Assembly: GCA_034439755.1 (NCBI GenBank)
Contig: JAWXAZ010000122.1
Coordinates: 1 to 64,000, forward strand
Source: B1 sp034439755
GTDB taxonomy: Bacteria; Bacteroidota; Bacteroidia; UKL13-3
Direction of reading: 5' to 3'
DNA length: 64,000 bases
Shown here: piece after piece, positions 1 to 11,200 of the stretch
How the letters are laid out: the number at the start of each line of letters is the position of its first letter
Numbering within the stretch: the stretch's first letter is position 1
The notes under the pieces: model-generated
What the model was told of the DNA's origin: nothing
Databases searched by the model: none
The model's input: only the letters and a program-made list of their open reading frames with translations
Made by a program: the position numbers and the translations under genes

Positions 1-99
1 ATGCCCTAAAAAATAACGATCAAACCGAAGTGCCCGAATTGGCAGTAGCATGATCAAAAATAATTGTTAAGATATTTGCCCCGAAACTTTAGTTATTTA

Positions 100-345
100 C
101 TAGGCTGAGACTCTTTTCTGGCGAAATATTTGAGGGGGGGGGGTATTACTTATTAACAAAAGGTCTTTTGGTTCAACGCAAAAATAATTGCAGAGTAAAA
201 GCAAGGTATTAAACTTAATCTTTGAATTAGCCCTTTCATATTTGGCAACACAAGACTGCGATAATTCTACAGCATCTCCTAACTCAAATTGTGAAACCTT
301 TTTTTTATCGCGTAGTTTTCGAAGTTTAATACAATCAAGAATCAT
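100..345 (-). CDS. XRE-family helix-turn-helix regulator
   Basis: This 81-residue protein is nearly all one Cro/C1-type helix-turn-helix domain (residues about 5-62, with SQFELGDAVELSQ covering the turn). Such small proteins bind operators as dimers and often control a neighbouring gene, but no partner is visible because the window edge is close. The ATG at 345 is the only good start. The C-terminal codons TPPP are encoded by a run of ten C on the coding strand, so the tail is exposed to slippage. The domain call rests on the HTH pattern; the target is unknown. Confidence 0.7.
   Translation of the reverse strand: MILDCIKLRKLRDKKKVSQFELGDAVELSQSCVAKYERANSKIKFNTLLLLCNYFCVEPKDLLLISNTPPPQIFRQKRVSA
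134..143. repeat. Homopolymer G10 inside the XRE gene
   Basis: Ten consecutive G on the plus strand (C on the coding strand) lie in the 3' part of the small regulator gene. A gain or loss of one base would change only the residues after the HTH domain. It may be a contingency tract or simply an error-prone site in sequencing. Confidence 0.8.
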
Positions 346-660
346 GGCTTTGGGGTATTATATTATTAATACAATCCTAATACTTTTCTGTTTAATTTAA
401 TTACTTAAATAATAATTTATTTTTTCCATATTACCAAAATATCAGTTTTAATGGCATTTTTAGCAAAAACTACCTAATTCATTTTCAATTATAGGTGTTA
501 TAGATTTGAGGCGCAGTTTAAAAGTTAATGAGGATAATATATAGCTTAGTAAATAGGTTCAAACCAAAGCATAAAACAACAAAAATACATCCACTCAACA
601 AAAAGGGCTTTTGGCTCAAACCGAAAAAGGCTATTATTGACCTTGAAAAATAAAAACAAA
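346..660. other. AT-rich intergenic region
   Basis: No supported gene lies here. The region separates the divergent XRE gene and the DPP IV gene, so it must hold both promoters, but I see no convincing TAnnTTTG box. It contains one copy of the dispersed word (GGTTCAAACC at 556-565) and a near copy at 613-622. Confidence 0.5.
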
Positions 661-2895
661 ATGATGAGAAGTAGATTTATTTTAGGCTTATTGCTGTTGG
701 CTGGTTTTGTAAGCGTGGCGCAGAACAAGCAGTTGAGCATTGAGGATGCCATTAACAAGGGAAGAACGGTGCTGGCGGCGGAGCGTTTATCGCAGTTGCA
801 ATGGATTCCAGAGTCGCACCTTTTTAGTTATGTGGCCAAAAGGCAGGGCAAGGAAATTATGGTGTTGCAGGATGCCGATAGCGATAAAAGGGATTCTATT
901 TTGGAGATTTCTGAATTTAGTACAGCCTTTAAAAACTTGTTGCCCAACGAAAAGGATATCATGCGGTTTCCTTTTTTGAATTGGATAAATGCATCGGCTT
1001 TTAGGTTTATGTACAACAATAAATATTACTTATTTAACCTTAGCAATAAAAAAGTTACCCTTATTGCCGCTGCGCCAAAAGGTGCAGAGGACTTAGATTT
1101 TGACCCTATTTCGAACAAATTGGCGTATACCCTAAATAACAATTTGTATGTAAACCAAAATGGGCAAGAAAACAAGGTTGAGGGTGCAGACGCTGCGGGT
1201 ACGGCTAACAACGAAAGCGACCTTATTACAAGGAATCCCAATGCGAATATTACTTATGGAAAGGCGGTTCATAGAAACGAATTTGGTATTACGAAGGGAA
1301 CGTTTTTTAGTGGGCAAGGAAACCGAATTGCATTTTATAAGCTTATAGAAACCATGGTAAGCGATTACAAATTAATGGATGTAAAATCGACCGATTCGGC
1401 CGGAAATAAATTGGTTAAGCCCACCGAATTTGAAAACCTAAAATACCCAATGGCTGGAAATAAGAGTCATGAAGTAAAGGTGATGCTATACGATTTTAAG
1501 AAAAAGAGGATGGTTGAAGTGGCCACCACTGGCGACGAAGAGCAGTATTTAACCAATATTTCTTGGAGTTTAGATGAGGAGTATATTTATATAGCCGTGC
1601 TGAACCGAGATCAAAATGAAATGAAATTGCAAATGTTTGACGGGGGAACGGGAGTTTATATTAAGACCTTGTTTACCGAAACGCATCCTAAATATGTTGA
1701 GCCAGAAAAGCCTATGTATTTTTTGAAAAATGAGCCTGGAAAATTTATTTGGTTCAGCGAGAAAGATGGATATAACCACTTGTATTTATATAACAATAAA
1801 GGAGAGCAAATTAAGCAGTTAACCAAGGGCAAAATGGTGGTAACCGATATTATTGGAACCGATGCAAAAGGAACCTTGTTGTTTTATCATGCAACGAGCA
1901 CCGACGGCTTAAATAAATATGTTAATAAGCTCGATTTAAAAACGGGTGTTAGCAGTCAAATCAACAAACTAGATGGATTGCACCTTGGCTTAGTTTCTGC
2001 CGATGGCAAGTATGTAATTGAGCAAATTACCAGCAACAGCATTCCAAGGAGGTATTTATTATTGGATAATGCTGGCAAGGAATATAGGATGATTTTAAAT
2101 GCCGTAAATCCTTTAAGGGAATACCAAACTTGCAAGGTTAATTTATTTGCCATTCCATCGACCGATAAGCAGGTAAGTTTAAACTGCAGAATGATTTATC
2201 CAGCGGCTTTTGATTCTACTAAGAAATACCCTGTTTTGGTTTATGTTTATGGTGGACCACATGCGCAAATGATTACCAACTCTTGGTTAGGAGGGGCCGA
2301 CTTATGGCTGTATTATATGGCACAGCAAGGTTATATTGTTTTTACCTTGGATAACAGAGGTAGCATGAACAGGGGATTAGAATTTGAGAATGCTACTTTT
2401 AGAAACTTAGGTAAGCTAGAAATGGAAGATCAATTGGCAGGGGTAGCTTATCTTAAAAAGTTCACTTATGTAGACGCAAAAAGATTGGGCGTTTATGGCT
2501 GGAGCTTTGGTGGTTTTATGAGTACTTCTTTGATGACACGCACGCCAGATATATTTAAAGTGGGTGTAGCAGGCGGACCCGTTATTGATTGGCGCATGTA
2601 CGAAATTATGTATACCGAGCGCTATATGGACATGCCACAAACCAATCCGCAGGGCTATCATGATGCAGATTTAACCAATTATGCCAAGGATTTAAAAGGT
2701 AAATTAATGTTGATTCATGGCACCAACGACAATGTGGTTTTATGGCAACATACCCTCACATATATAAAGAAATGTGTTGATGAAGGTGTGTTAATTGATT
2801 ACTTTGTTTATCCTGGTCACGAGCACAATGTTTTGGGTGCAGACAGGGTACATTTAATGCGCAAAATATCGCAATATTTTAAAGAGAATTTATAA
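661..2895 (+). CDS. Dipeptidyl-peptidase IV (S9B prolyl oligopeptidase family)
   Basis: A secreted serine peptidase of about 744 residues that in its family removes Xaa-Pro dipeptides from peptide N-termini. The start at ATG 661 gives a signal peptide (MMRSRFILGLLLLAG ... SVAQ); an upstream in-frame TTG at 637 would add an unlikely hydrophilic extension. Residues about 90-480 are the DPP IV N-terminal beta-propeller and the C-terminal 250 residues an alpha/beta hydrolase. The nucleophile lies in GWSFGG (Ser about 615), the Asp in HGTNDNV (about 690) and the His in PGHEHNV (720 or 722). Length fits the family. It converges with the next gene, leaving only two bases between stops. Confidence 0.93.
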   Translation: MMRSRFILGLLLLAGFVSVAQNKQLSIEDAINKGRTVLAAERLSQLQWIPESHLFSYVAKRQGKEIMVLQDADSDKRDSILEISEFSTAFKNLLPNEKDIMRFPFLNWINASAFRFMYNNKYYLFNLSNKKVTLIAAAPKGAEDLDFDPISNKLAYTLNNNLYVNQNGQENKVEGADAAGTANNESDLITRNPNANITYGKAVHRNEFGITKGTFFSGQGNRIAFYKLIETMVSDYKLMDVKSTDSAGNKLVKPTEFENLKYPMAGNKSHEVKVMLYDFKKKRMVEVATTGDEEQYLTNISWSLDEEYIYIAVLNRDQNEMKLQMFDGGTGVYIKTLFTETHPKYVEPEKPMYFLKNEPGKFIWFSEKDGYNHLYLYNNKGEQIKQLTKGKMVVTDIIGTDAKGTLLFYHATSTDGLNKYVNKLDLKTGVSSQINKLDGLHLGLVSADGKYVIEQITSNSIPRRYLLLDNAGKEYRMILNAVNPLREYQTCKVNLFAIPSTDKQVSLNCRMIYPAAFDSTKKYPVLVYVYGGPHAQMITNSWLGGADLWLYYMAQQGYIVFTLDNRGSMNRGLEFENATFRNLGKLEMEDQLAGVAYLKKFTYVDAKRLGVYGWSFGGFMSTSLMTRTPDIFKVGVAGGPVIDWRMYEIMYTERYMDMPQTNPQGYHDADLTNYAKDLKGKLMLIHGTNDNVVLWQHTLTYIKKCVDEGVLIDYFVYPGHEHNVLGADRVHLMRKISQYFKENL

Positions 2896-2897
2896 GG

Positions 2898-4907
2898 TTA
2901 TTGAACCACAATTTTCTGAACATGGCTAGATGAGCCAGAGGCTATTTTTAACAAATAGATTCCTGGATTTTGTCTAGCCATATTTATGTTTATTTGGTTG
3001 AGGCCTACCCTTGCTTCTTCAAAATTTTGTTGCAGCAACAACTTTCCCTCCATAGAATAAAGGCTGGTTGCGATGGCATTGCTTTGAACCAATTGCACGT
3101 CTACTGTTAAGTTTTGTTGGTTTATAATTGGATTAGGATAACAAGAAACTTGTATGGTCTGAACCAATTTTTCTTGCGTGCCATTGATGTGATTTACGCG
3201 CGCATAGGCAGCACCACCCGCATTAAAATAAGTACCACTTGCACCCGTTTCTAATTTGATGGCACGCACAGCATACTGGTAATTTCCGGTAACATAATTT
3301 TTATCGTGGTTGTATGTGGTGCCCGTTTCAGGCACATCATTGAGTCGGTAAAAAGTGTTGCTAAGCGTATCTACCAAATAAACGGCATAACCCAAACCAG
3401 GTTCAGAAACAGGCGACCACAACAGTTTAACCACTTTATTTTCGCTGATGGCACTAAGGTTAGAAACCGCAGGTAAATTTTTCATGCGCAAGGTTGGATC
3501 GCCCATAAGGGCTATGTGCATTGAATTTTCTGATAAGTTAAATTGGCCAGAGAAATAGAAATTGGTATTGTTCTGGCTTATTTGAGTGCCTTTGCCGATG
3601 CGCTCTCCCAAGCCCATGTGGTGCACATACCATTTGGGTATACCACCCCAAAAAGAAGCCAAACTTTTGGATGCAATGGGTGCCCGCAATAAATTATTTT
3701 GAACATCCCAATCGCCAAAAAAGCTACCGGCTAATATGGTAAATACATTTTCGAAACTATCGTTTACAAAACTTGTGGTGCTGCCAATGCCGTTGCAGTT
3801 TGTATAAGATCCGGCGCCACAACCATAACTCCAGAGGTAGGAGCCCTTTTTTTGAGCTGTAATATAATCGAGGGTATCGTAAGTTAGATTTGAACCCACC
3901 AAAGCGGCAAAATTTGCATAGCCCGTTGAGGCTAAATTTAGGGAGGCAAAATTATTATCTACCAAGGCACGTTCTTGCACCTTCCATACACCCGTTCTCC
4001 AAGCATGGTTTCTATCGAGATAAGCTGCTGTAAGTGCGGTATCGCTCTTTTTAAAAGCTGGCATATTAAATAAATCTACCCTTCCTACTTCTAATACGGC
4101 TTCGCTTGGGAGTTTGCTTTGATCAAACTTACCATCGCCTACCACATTATAATTTCTAGGTTGCGAACCTGTTTTACAATCCACCCAATCATCTGTAAGT
4201 CCGTTGCCCAAAATGCCATAAACCACATCGGCAGGCCAGGCGCCCGTGTGGTTTCCGCTTCCTTCCACATGGCCATCTGGTGGGGGTGTTTCTGAGTTAG
4301 AAGAATAATATCCAGAGTAAGGCACAGGAACATGACCCAATATAAACAAGCTGGCTGGCTTAATGAGGGCATTTTGATAAATGGCTTTCACCCTGTTGCG
4401 AACCGAATTAACCGCTTCTCCCCTACCTGCATAATCAATATACAACACATATCCTTCCTTGTATAAATCTGCTTGAAGTTGGTTAATTTGAGTGCTCAAT
4501 GGCAAACGAAAATTGCTATCTATTAACAGGATAACGGCAGGATATTGTTTTGGTTCTGGAAAAGCATTTCCAGCATAAATATACCCCAAAGCCACATTGG
4601 TTGAACCTTGGCGTTTTACAATTTGATATTCGAACGCCTCTCCTTCTTTTACGGCAACATCTTTATATTGATTAAATGTACCCGCAATGCTGGCAATTGG
4701 CGCCGATCCCCAATTCTGAGTTTGTTGATTTAACCTTTTGTAAATATCATAATTGCCCGCAAAGTTTTCGTAAGGCCAAGTAAGCGTTATGCTGCCATCT
4801 GCATTTGCAGTGGCGCTTATTCTTATCACCTGCGTTTTGGCAATTTGAGCCATAGCGTGTATAGAAATTAGCAAACATATTAGCAGTAAATTATACCCCT
4901 TTTTCAT
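2898..4907 (-). CDS. Secreted T9SS protein with gingipain (C25)-like core
   Basis: A 669-residue secreted protein of uncertain function. It begins with a signal peptide (MKKGYNLLLICLLISIHAMAQ region), followed by a fibronectin-III-like segment (about 25-110). The central 350 residues resemble the C25 (gingipain) caspase-like fold: a hydrophobic strand ending ILGHVPVP, an Asp-rich stretch, a Cys in WSYGCGAGS and a terminal MGDPTLRM like that closing C25 domains. Residues about 590-669 form a T9SS type A sorting domain (CYPNP, then GIYLLKI and IVVQ). Whether His and Cys form an active dyad is inference; it could be a non-catalytic homologue. One copy of the dispersed word lies in it at 3156-3165. 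Confidence 0.7.
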   Translation of the reverse strand: MKKGYNLLLICLLISIHAMAQIAKTQVIRISATANADGSITLTWPYENFAGNYDIYKRLNQQTQNWGSAPIASIAGTFNQYKDVAVKEGEAFEYQIVKRQGSTNVALGYIYAGNAFPEPKQYPAVILLIDSNFRLPLSTQINQLQADLYKEGYVLYIDYAGRGEAVNSVRNRVKAIYQNALIKPASLFILGHVPVPYSGYYSSNSETPPPDGHVEGSGNHTGAWPADVVYGILGNGLTDDWVDCKTGSQPRNYNVVGDGKFDQSKLPSEAVLEVGRVDLFNMPAFKKSDTALTAAYLDRNHAWRTGVWKVQERALVDNNFASLNLASTGYANFAALVGSNLTYDTLDYITAQKKGSYLWSYGCGAGSYTNCNGIGSTTSFVNDSFENVFTILAGSFFGDWDVQNNLLRAPIASKSLASFWGGIPKWYVHHMGLGERIGKGTQISQNNTNFYFSGQFNLSENSMHIALMGDPTLRMKNLPAVSNLSAISENKVVKLLWSPVSEPGLGYAVYLVDTLSNTFYRLNDVPETGTTYNHDKNYVTGNYQYAVRAIKLETGASGTYFNAGGAAYARVNHINGTQEKLVQTIQVSCYPNPIINQQNLTVDVQLVQSNAIATSLYSMEGKLLLQQNFEEARVGLNQININMARQNPGIYLLKIASGSSSHVQKIVVQ

Positions 4908-5263
4908 ACTCTATTATTTATTGGTTCAGACCGAATCAAATATATTAAAAAACGAATGGTAAGGAAAAAAGAAATAAGGGGTAAGCCAAAAACTCGGATT
5001 TTTACGGCGCAAAATAATCTTAATAATATCTAAATATTTATAGTAATAGGCTTCCCATAACAGGCTGAAACCCTCTCTGGGCTTCAAAAATAAAAAAAAC
5101 AGCGGCCAAACTGTAGCAAACTCTGGACAAGCTAAATAATGATGGAGAAATTTTATCTGTTTTAAGATATATTTGTTAGATTGAATTGGTGTGATTTCTT
5201 AGGAAGACCCACCATCTTGCTATATTAAAACTAAAAAAAATGTTGCTTCAAAACATCTAAATT
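4908..5263. other. Divergent promoter region between two T9SS genes
   Basis: No gene is supported in this 356-base gap between two divergent secreted-protein genes. A GGTTCAGACC copy of the dispersed word sits at 4923-4932, just upstream of the minus-strand gene. The remainder is AT-rich and contains the -7-like box listed separately. Confidence 0.5.
5168..5175 (+). promoter_or_regulatory. Bacteroidota -7 box (TATATTTG) for the 2368-residue protein
   Basis: TATATTTG matches the Bacteroidota -7 consensus TAnnTTTG. It lies about 90 bases before the start of the large gene, implying a leader of roughly 80 bases. No clear TTTG -33 element is seen at the usual distance. Confidence 0.4.
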
Positions 5264-8200
5264 ATGAATATGATGAAAAAACTACTGCTTGTCATTGCTC
5301 TATTTTCTCAATATTTTGCCTTTGCACAATTTCCCAATCACCTTAATGTTTCCTTGTTGCCTGCAACGCGTGGAAACATTTTGGATGTGGTAGATTTTAA
5401 CAACGACACCTATGAGGATTTGGTTTATCAAAATGGCTTAACGGGCACCATTGATTTATACCAGAACAATTCTTCCTCGTTTCAAAAAGTGAATACTGCT
5501 TTTGGATTTCCGGTGATAACGGGCAATGGAAACGGCACAGAGGGTGTTATCTCGTTTGATTATAACAACGATGGATACCAAGATTTGTTAATCATGCAAT
5601 CTGGTGCAACTGGCTATATGCGCTTGTTTAAAAACAATTGTGGCAGCAGTTTTACAGAGGTAAGCACGAGCATGAACATGCCTATAAATCCCAATATTAC
5701 GGGGCAGTATATTACCAACGACCCCATTGTTGTGTTGAGCGATTATGATAAGGACAATGACATTGACATTGTGTTTGTGCGCTTTGCTTTGGGCGAATAT
5801 AAAATTAGCGCGCTTAAGAATAATGGCAGTTCTTTTTTAGCGCCTATTGATATTATCTCGGGCTTTGGATCAAGCATTATTCCCATTATTGATTTCATAA
5901 ATTACGACAATGATTTGGATGAGGATTTGTTGATTATTAAAAATACAGGGGTAAAACAATCATGTGAAATTTTGCTCTATGGCAACAATGGATCTGGCAC
6001 CTTTAACTTAATATCGGGCACAGGACTTACCAATAGCAGTGCGGTAGGATTTGCCAATATTTCAGATTTAAATCAAGACGGATTTGCAGATATTTTATTA
6101 GGAACAAAAGACACGGTTCAGCCAGGATCACCGGTAAACATGGGCTTAAAGGTATTTAGAAACAACGGCGGCTTGGGTACCTTTACCGATATTACGGCAA
6201 CCTATAATACACTTTCGACCACCAAAGGAGACTATTTTTTATCGCATATTTTCGACCTAGACAACGATGGTTTTAACGATGTACTTTGGGAAGTTAAACG
6301 CAATGATTCTACTTTTTCTACACCTGCCTTGATGCGCAACAATGGATTAAATGTTTTTTCAAATGAGCATTTAAACCTTATACCAAGTGCGGCAACCGAT
6401 ACCAATTCAAGCATGCGTTATGTTGTTTTTGATTATGACAACAATGGAACATTGGATATCTTTCAGCCAGGAGGCAGCAGTAATGCGCAACTGTTTAGCA
6501 ACAGCAGTTCTGGCAATAATTATTTAGCCATTACGCTTTATTCTTGTTCGGGTATGGCCGATCCAATTGGCGCAAGGGTATATGTGAAATCGGGCACCAA
6601 AAGAGTTTACACCACTTATACAGGGCAGGGAAATTCAACTGATGGCTTAGCAAAAAGCGAGAAAATTCACATGGGACTTGGGTCCAACTCTTTTATAGAT
6701 TCACTGGTGGTGTATTGGCCAAATGGTAATGTTACGGTTCGAACCAATATTCTTGCCAACAACCATTATAAAATCATCAATGGCAACTGTAGAATTGCCG
6801 AACGTTTGGTTTTTGATTTAGGGAACGACAGTATTTCGTATTGCAATGTTGACACGGCTATTTTCACGGCACCTAACGGCTACGCTAGATATTTGTGGAG
6901 CACTGGCGATACCACCATTGGAACAAAAGTAACTCAAAGTGGTTGGTTATACTGCAATGTGTTTTTCTATGCAAATTGTACCTTAAGAGATAGTATCTAT
7001 ATTTCTATTGGGCAGGGAAGAATTGCACAAAATGATACCACCCTCCTTTTAGGACAAAGTTTAAATTTAGATGCATTGCCTAGATATGATTGCTCTTTAT
7101 TTGGTTTGCCTGCTTATAGAATTGTAAACCAGGGAGACAACCTAGGTGCAAGTTTAACCTATGTAAATTCGAGAAATGGACATCATTATTATAAATTTAA
7201 TGCGGCAAGCGATTGGTCTACCGCGCAACGTGATGCATTGGCCTTAGGCGGACAATTGGTTGTAATAAACGACCAAGATGAAAATGACTTTATTGCCCAA
7301 GAACCTTCGCTAAACAACACCAATTTATGGATAGGCTTATATAGAGAAAATAATCCAAACGAACCCTTTAAATGGGTTAATTGCGATGAATTAAACTATA
7401 TCAATTGGTCGAATTTATTTGCCTCGCCAAGTACCTTTCCTAATGAACAACATGTTTATTTTAGGGCCACAGGCTGCCCTGATGCTGGAACTTGGAAAAA
7501 CACAGATGAGACACAAAGTAGTCCTGACCCTTGCGAATCGAATATTTTTGGATTGGTAGAATTTGATAACAGCAAGGCAACATCGTATTTATGGAATACA
7601 AGTGAAATAACACAAAGTATCAATGTTGCCCCAACTACAAGCAGTATTTATTTTGTGGAGGTAACTCAAAACAACAAGACTTGTTTTGGTTCCATAAATA
7701 TAGAGATGCTTGATCCTAGTCAGCTCATATTGTTTGATTCGATAACAGATTGCACCGCAAATTCCATTCAAGTTACTGCCAATACAACAGGATGGCAATC
7801 TTATTTATGGAATACAAGCGATACTGCTAGAACCATACAAATAACACAAACCGGATGGTATACCATAACAGCGCTTTACGGCGGCAGTGTTGGTTCAGAC
7901 AGTATTTATGTAAGCTTACCTAAAACAGGAATTTTAAGCCCAGACACCACAATTTGTGCGGGTTCTAATTTGTATATACGTGGACCAATTTTGCCATTTG
8001 TGGTGCAGCAAGCGCATAGGCAAAACTTTCAATCGGGTATATTTCCGAATTACAGTTCTACTAGTAATTTTAGCTTTAATAGCACCAAAGTTTTGGGGCC
8101 ATTTGCCAATGATTCTGTGACCTATTTGCTACCTTCTATTCCGGTACACGATTCTATTACGGTGAGTTTTGATTTGTATTTGCACGATACTTGGGAAGGA

Positions 8201-11200
8201 AATTGTGGTGCAGTTGGGCCCGATAGATTTAAATTTTACCAAGGCAATAGTGCGGTTTTGAATGAGACGTTTTCTAACTCGCCATCATGCACGCAATCTT
8301 ATACCAATACTGGTGTAGCAGGCAATTATCCAGCCTTTACGGGCGCGGCAATTACGGGACTACCGCAAAGATGTCACATCAGTGGAACCACTTCAAAATA
8401 TACCATTACCAAATCGTTTAAACACAGTGCGCCTAGTTTGGTTTTATCTTGGTTGGCTTTGTTACAAGACACTTCAGATAACTCTAGTTTGTGTAACGAA
8501 AGTTGGTCTATAGACAATGTGATTGTAAATTATAGAGTGCCAACAAAAGTACTTTGGTCTACTGGAGATACTTCTCAAAATATTTTATTTAATGCCACTA
8601 ATGCAAGTGAAATGATTTGGTTAAGGGTGCCCAATGGAACGGATTTTTGTTATGATACCATAACGGTAAACACCTATCCTGGAAGTTTGCCTTTACAATT
8701 ATTTGCGATAGATACTTTGTTTGAATGCAATGTGTATTCAACCATTTTGTCGATGCCTCCTGGTCACAGCAAATACAGGTGGAGCAATGGTGATACGCTT
8801 GAGTCTACCAACTTGTATAATGAAGGATGGTATTCTGGCTATATTGAAAATGCATCGGGTTGTGCTAGCTACGACAGTGTATATTATAATGTAAATCATT
8901 TTAGTTTAAACATGACAGACACTACAATTTGTGCTGGCAATACCATTAAGATTGAATCGAGTTTAAACAACAACGCAACTGATTTTCCTGGTCCGGCAAA
9001 TGTGGCTTATATACCAGGACAAATATTGGCGGGGTATACCTATTTAGGGGCTTATAGAGGACATCATTATTATCAAGCAACGGTGAGTGGAAGTTGGGAA
9101 AGTTCGGTTCAAAAAGCTTTTGCAGTAGGAGGTTACCTTGCCTGTATCAATGATTCATTGGAGCAAAATTTCATTAGCAATTTAACAGATAGCAATGTGT
9201 GGATTGGTTTGTTTAAATCGAGAAGCGGGTATTATAAGTGGATGAACAATGACACCTTAACTTATAAGCATTGGGGTACATCGCAGCCAAGTATTAGTCC
9301 TAAGGATTATGCTTATATCATGGGTTCAAATTGTGTTCAAAAAGGCAAATGGGCCACCCATGTAAATACCGATATTACTGCAATTGATCCTTGCGATAAA
9401 AACGCGTTTGGTTTGTTAGAAATAACCCCAACGCAATATGATTATTTATGGTCTACAGCAGCTACTTCAAGCACCATATTGATATCGCCTACCGCAGATC
9501 AAATTGTTAATTTAACCATTACAAGAACCAAAAACAATGTGGCTAGTACCTGCTCGGCCGGAGAGGTGAATGTTAACATGGTGGCCGCACCAATTGTTAC
9601 GGGTAAAACAGAAAATTGTTTAAACAGCACGAGTGCTTATACCACTGTTTCTAAAACAGGCAGGTCTTATTTTTGGTTTGTTACAGGTGGTACTATTACA
9701 TCTGGACAAGGAACCAATAGGGTGAATGTAAATTGGAATCAAGTTGGGGCTGGCACGGTGGTTTTACGTGATTCTATTTTGGCAACAGGTTGTGTTATTT
9801 ATTCTGATACTTTGCGAATTAATACGGTGCAATTGTTTGCACCAACTATTACGGGTGATAGCACTGTATGCCAAGGACAATTGATTTTTTATAGTATTCC
9901 GCTAGACACAAACTATACAAGAACGTGGTTTATTTCGGGGGGTACCATTGTATCTGGACAAGGAACAGACAGTATAAAAGTAAACTGGACAGGCAGTGGA
10001 AATGTGAACGTAAGCGTTTTGGTTCGGCACAAACCTACTAATTGTAATGCACCTTTGGCTTCCTTCCCTGTTACCATTTCTGTTTCCCCAAATCCTGTGA
10101 TGACGGGCTTGGATACTGCTTGTGTAAACACCGTAAACTTATATACCATACCGTTTAATGTGGGCAGAAAATATGTGTGGACAGTAGCGGGAGGAAGCAT
10201 TGTATCTGGTCAAAATACAGATAGCCTTCGCGTATTGTGGGGCATCGGTGGAACAGGATCGGTTCAAGCCATGGATTCTATTTTGGCATCTGGTTGCTAC
10301 GCAATTACTAGTTTAAAAGTGGTTACGATTAGCTCTTTGTTAGTACCCATAATTGTAGGCTCTAGCGCTGTTTGTGAGAACTCAATTGTATCGTATAGTA
10401 CAACGGGCAATATTGGTAGAACCTACCGTTGGACAATTACAGGTGGTAACATTGTATCTGGTTTGGGTACTGCTGCCATCAATGTAGTTTGGGGAACGCC
10501 AGGAACAGGAACACTGCAAGTATTAGATTCAATAAATGCTACAGGATGTAAATCTGTATCGAATAATTTTAACGTGAGCATAGACTCATTGCCACAACCC
10601 ATTATAAATGGCAGCAATGCGAAATGTAATGGTGAAATTACCTTTTATTCAATTCCAAGCAAAGCAGGACATAGCTATAATTGGACCGTAACTTTAGGCA
10701 ATATTTTAAGCGGACAAGGAACTTCAACCATTCAGGTTATTTGGCCAATAATTGGTTCTGGCACGGTGAGTGTAATTGATTCGATTGTTGCTACGGGATG
10801 TTCTGGAACAGCACCTTTATTTACGGTAATGGTGAATGCTAAGCCAAATCCACTTATTAGTGGAATTCAATCTATTTGTGTGGGAACTACTGCTAGTTAT
10901 ACTACTCCAAATAATTTGGGCCGAACCTATACATGGCTGGTGAATAATGGAACCATTGTGAGTGGACAAGGCAGTTCTACCATTTCTGTTTTGTGGAATG
11001 TGGTTGGCAGTGGATTTTTAAATGTAACGGATTCTGTAAATTTAACCGGATGTAAATCTGTTACATCAAATTATAACGTGAGTGTGGTGGCAGTGCCATC
11101 GCCAATTATTACTGGAAAAGACACGGTATGTGAATTATCGTTGCAGACTTATTCGGTTCCATTTAATGCGGGTCGCAGTTACAAATGGAATGTAATAGGT

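Noticed and set aside
637..660. Upstream TTG start for the DPP IV gene
   Set aside because: It would put eight hydrophilic residues before a good signal peptide; ATG 661 is better.
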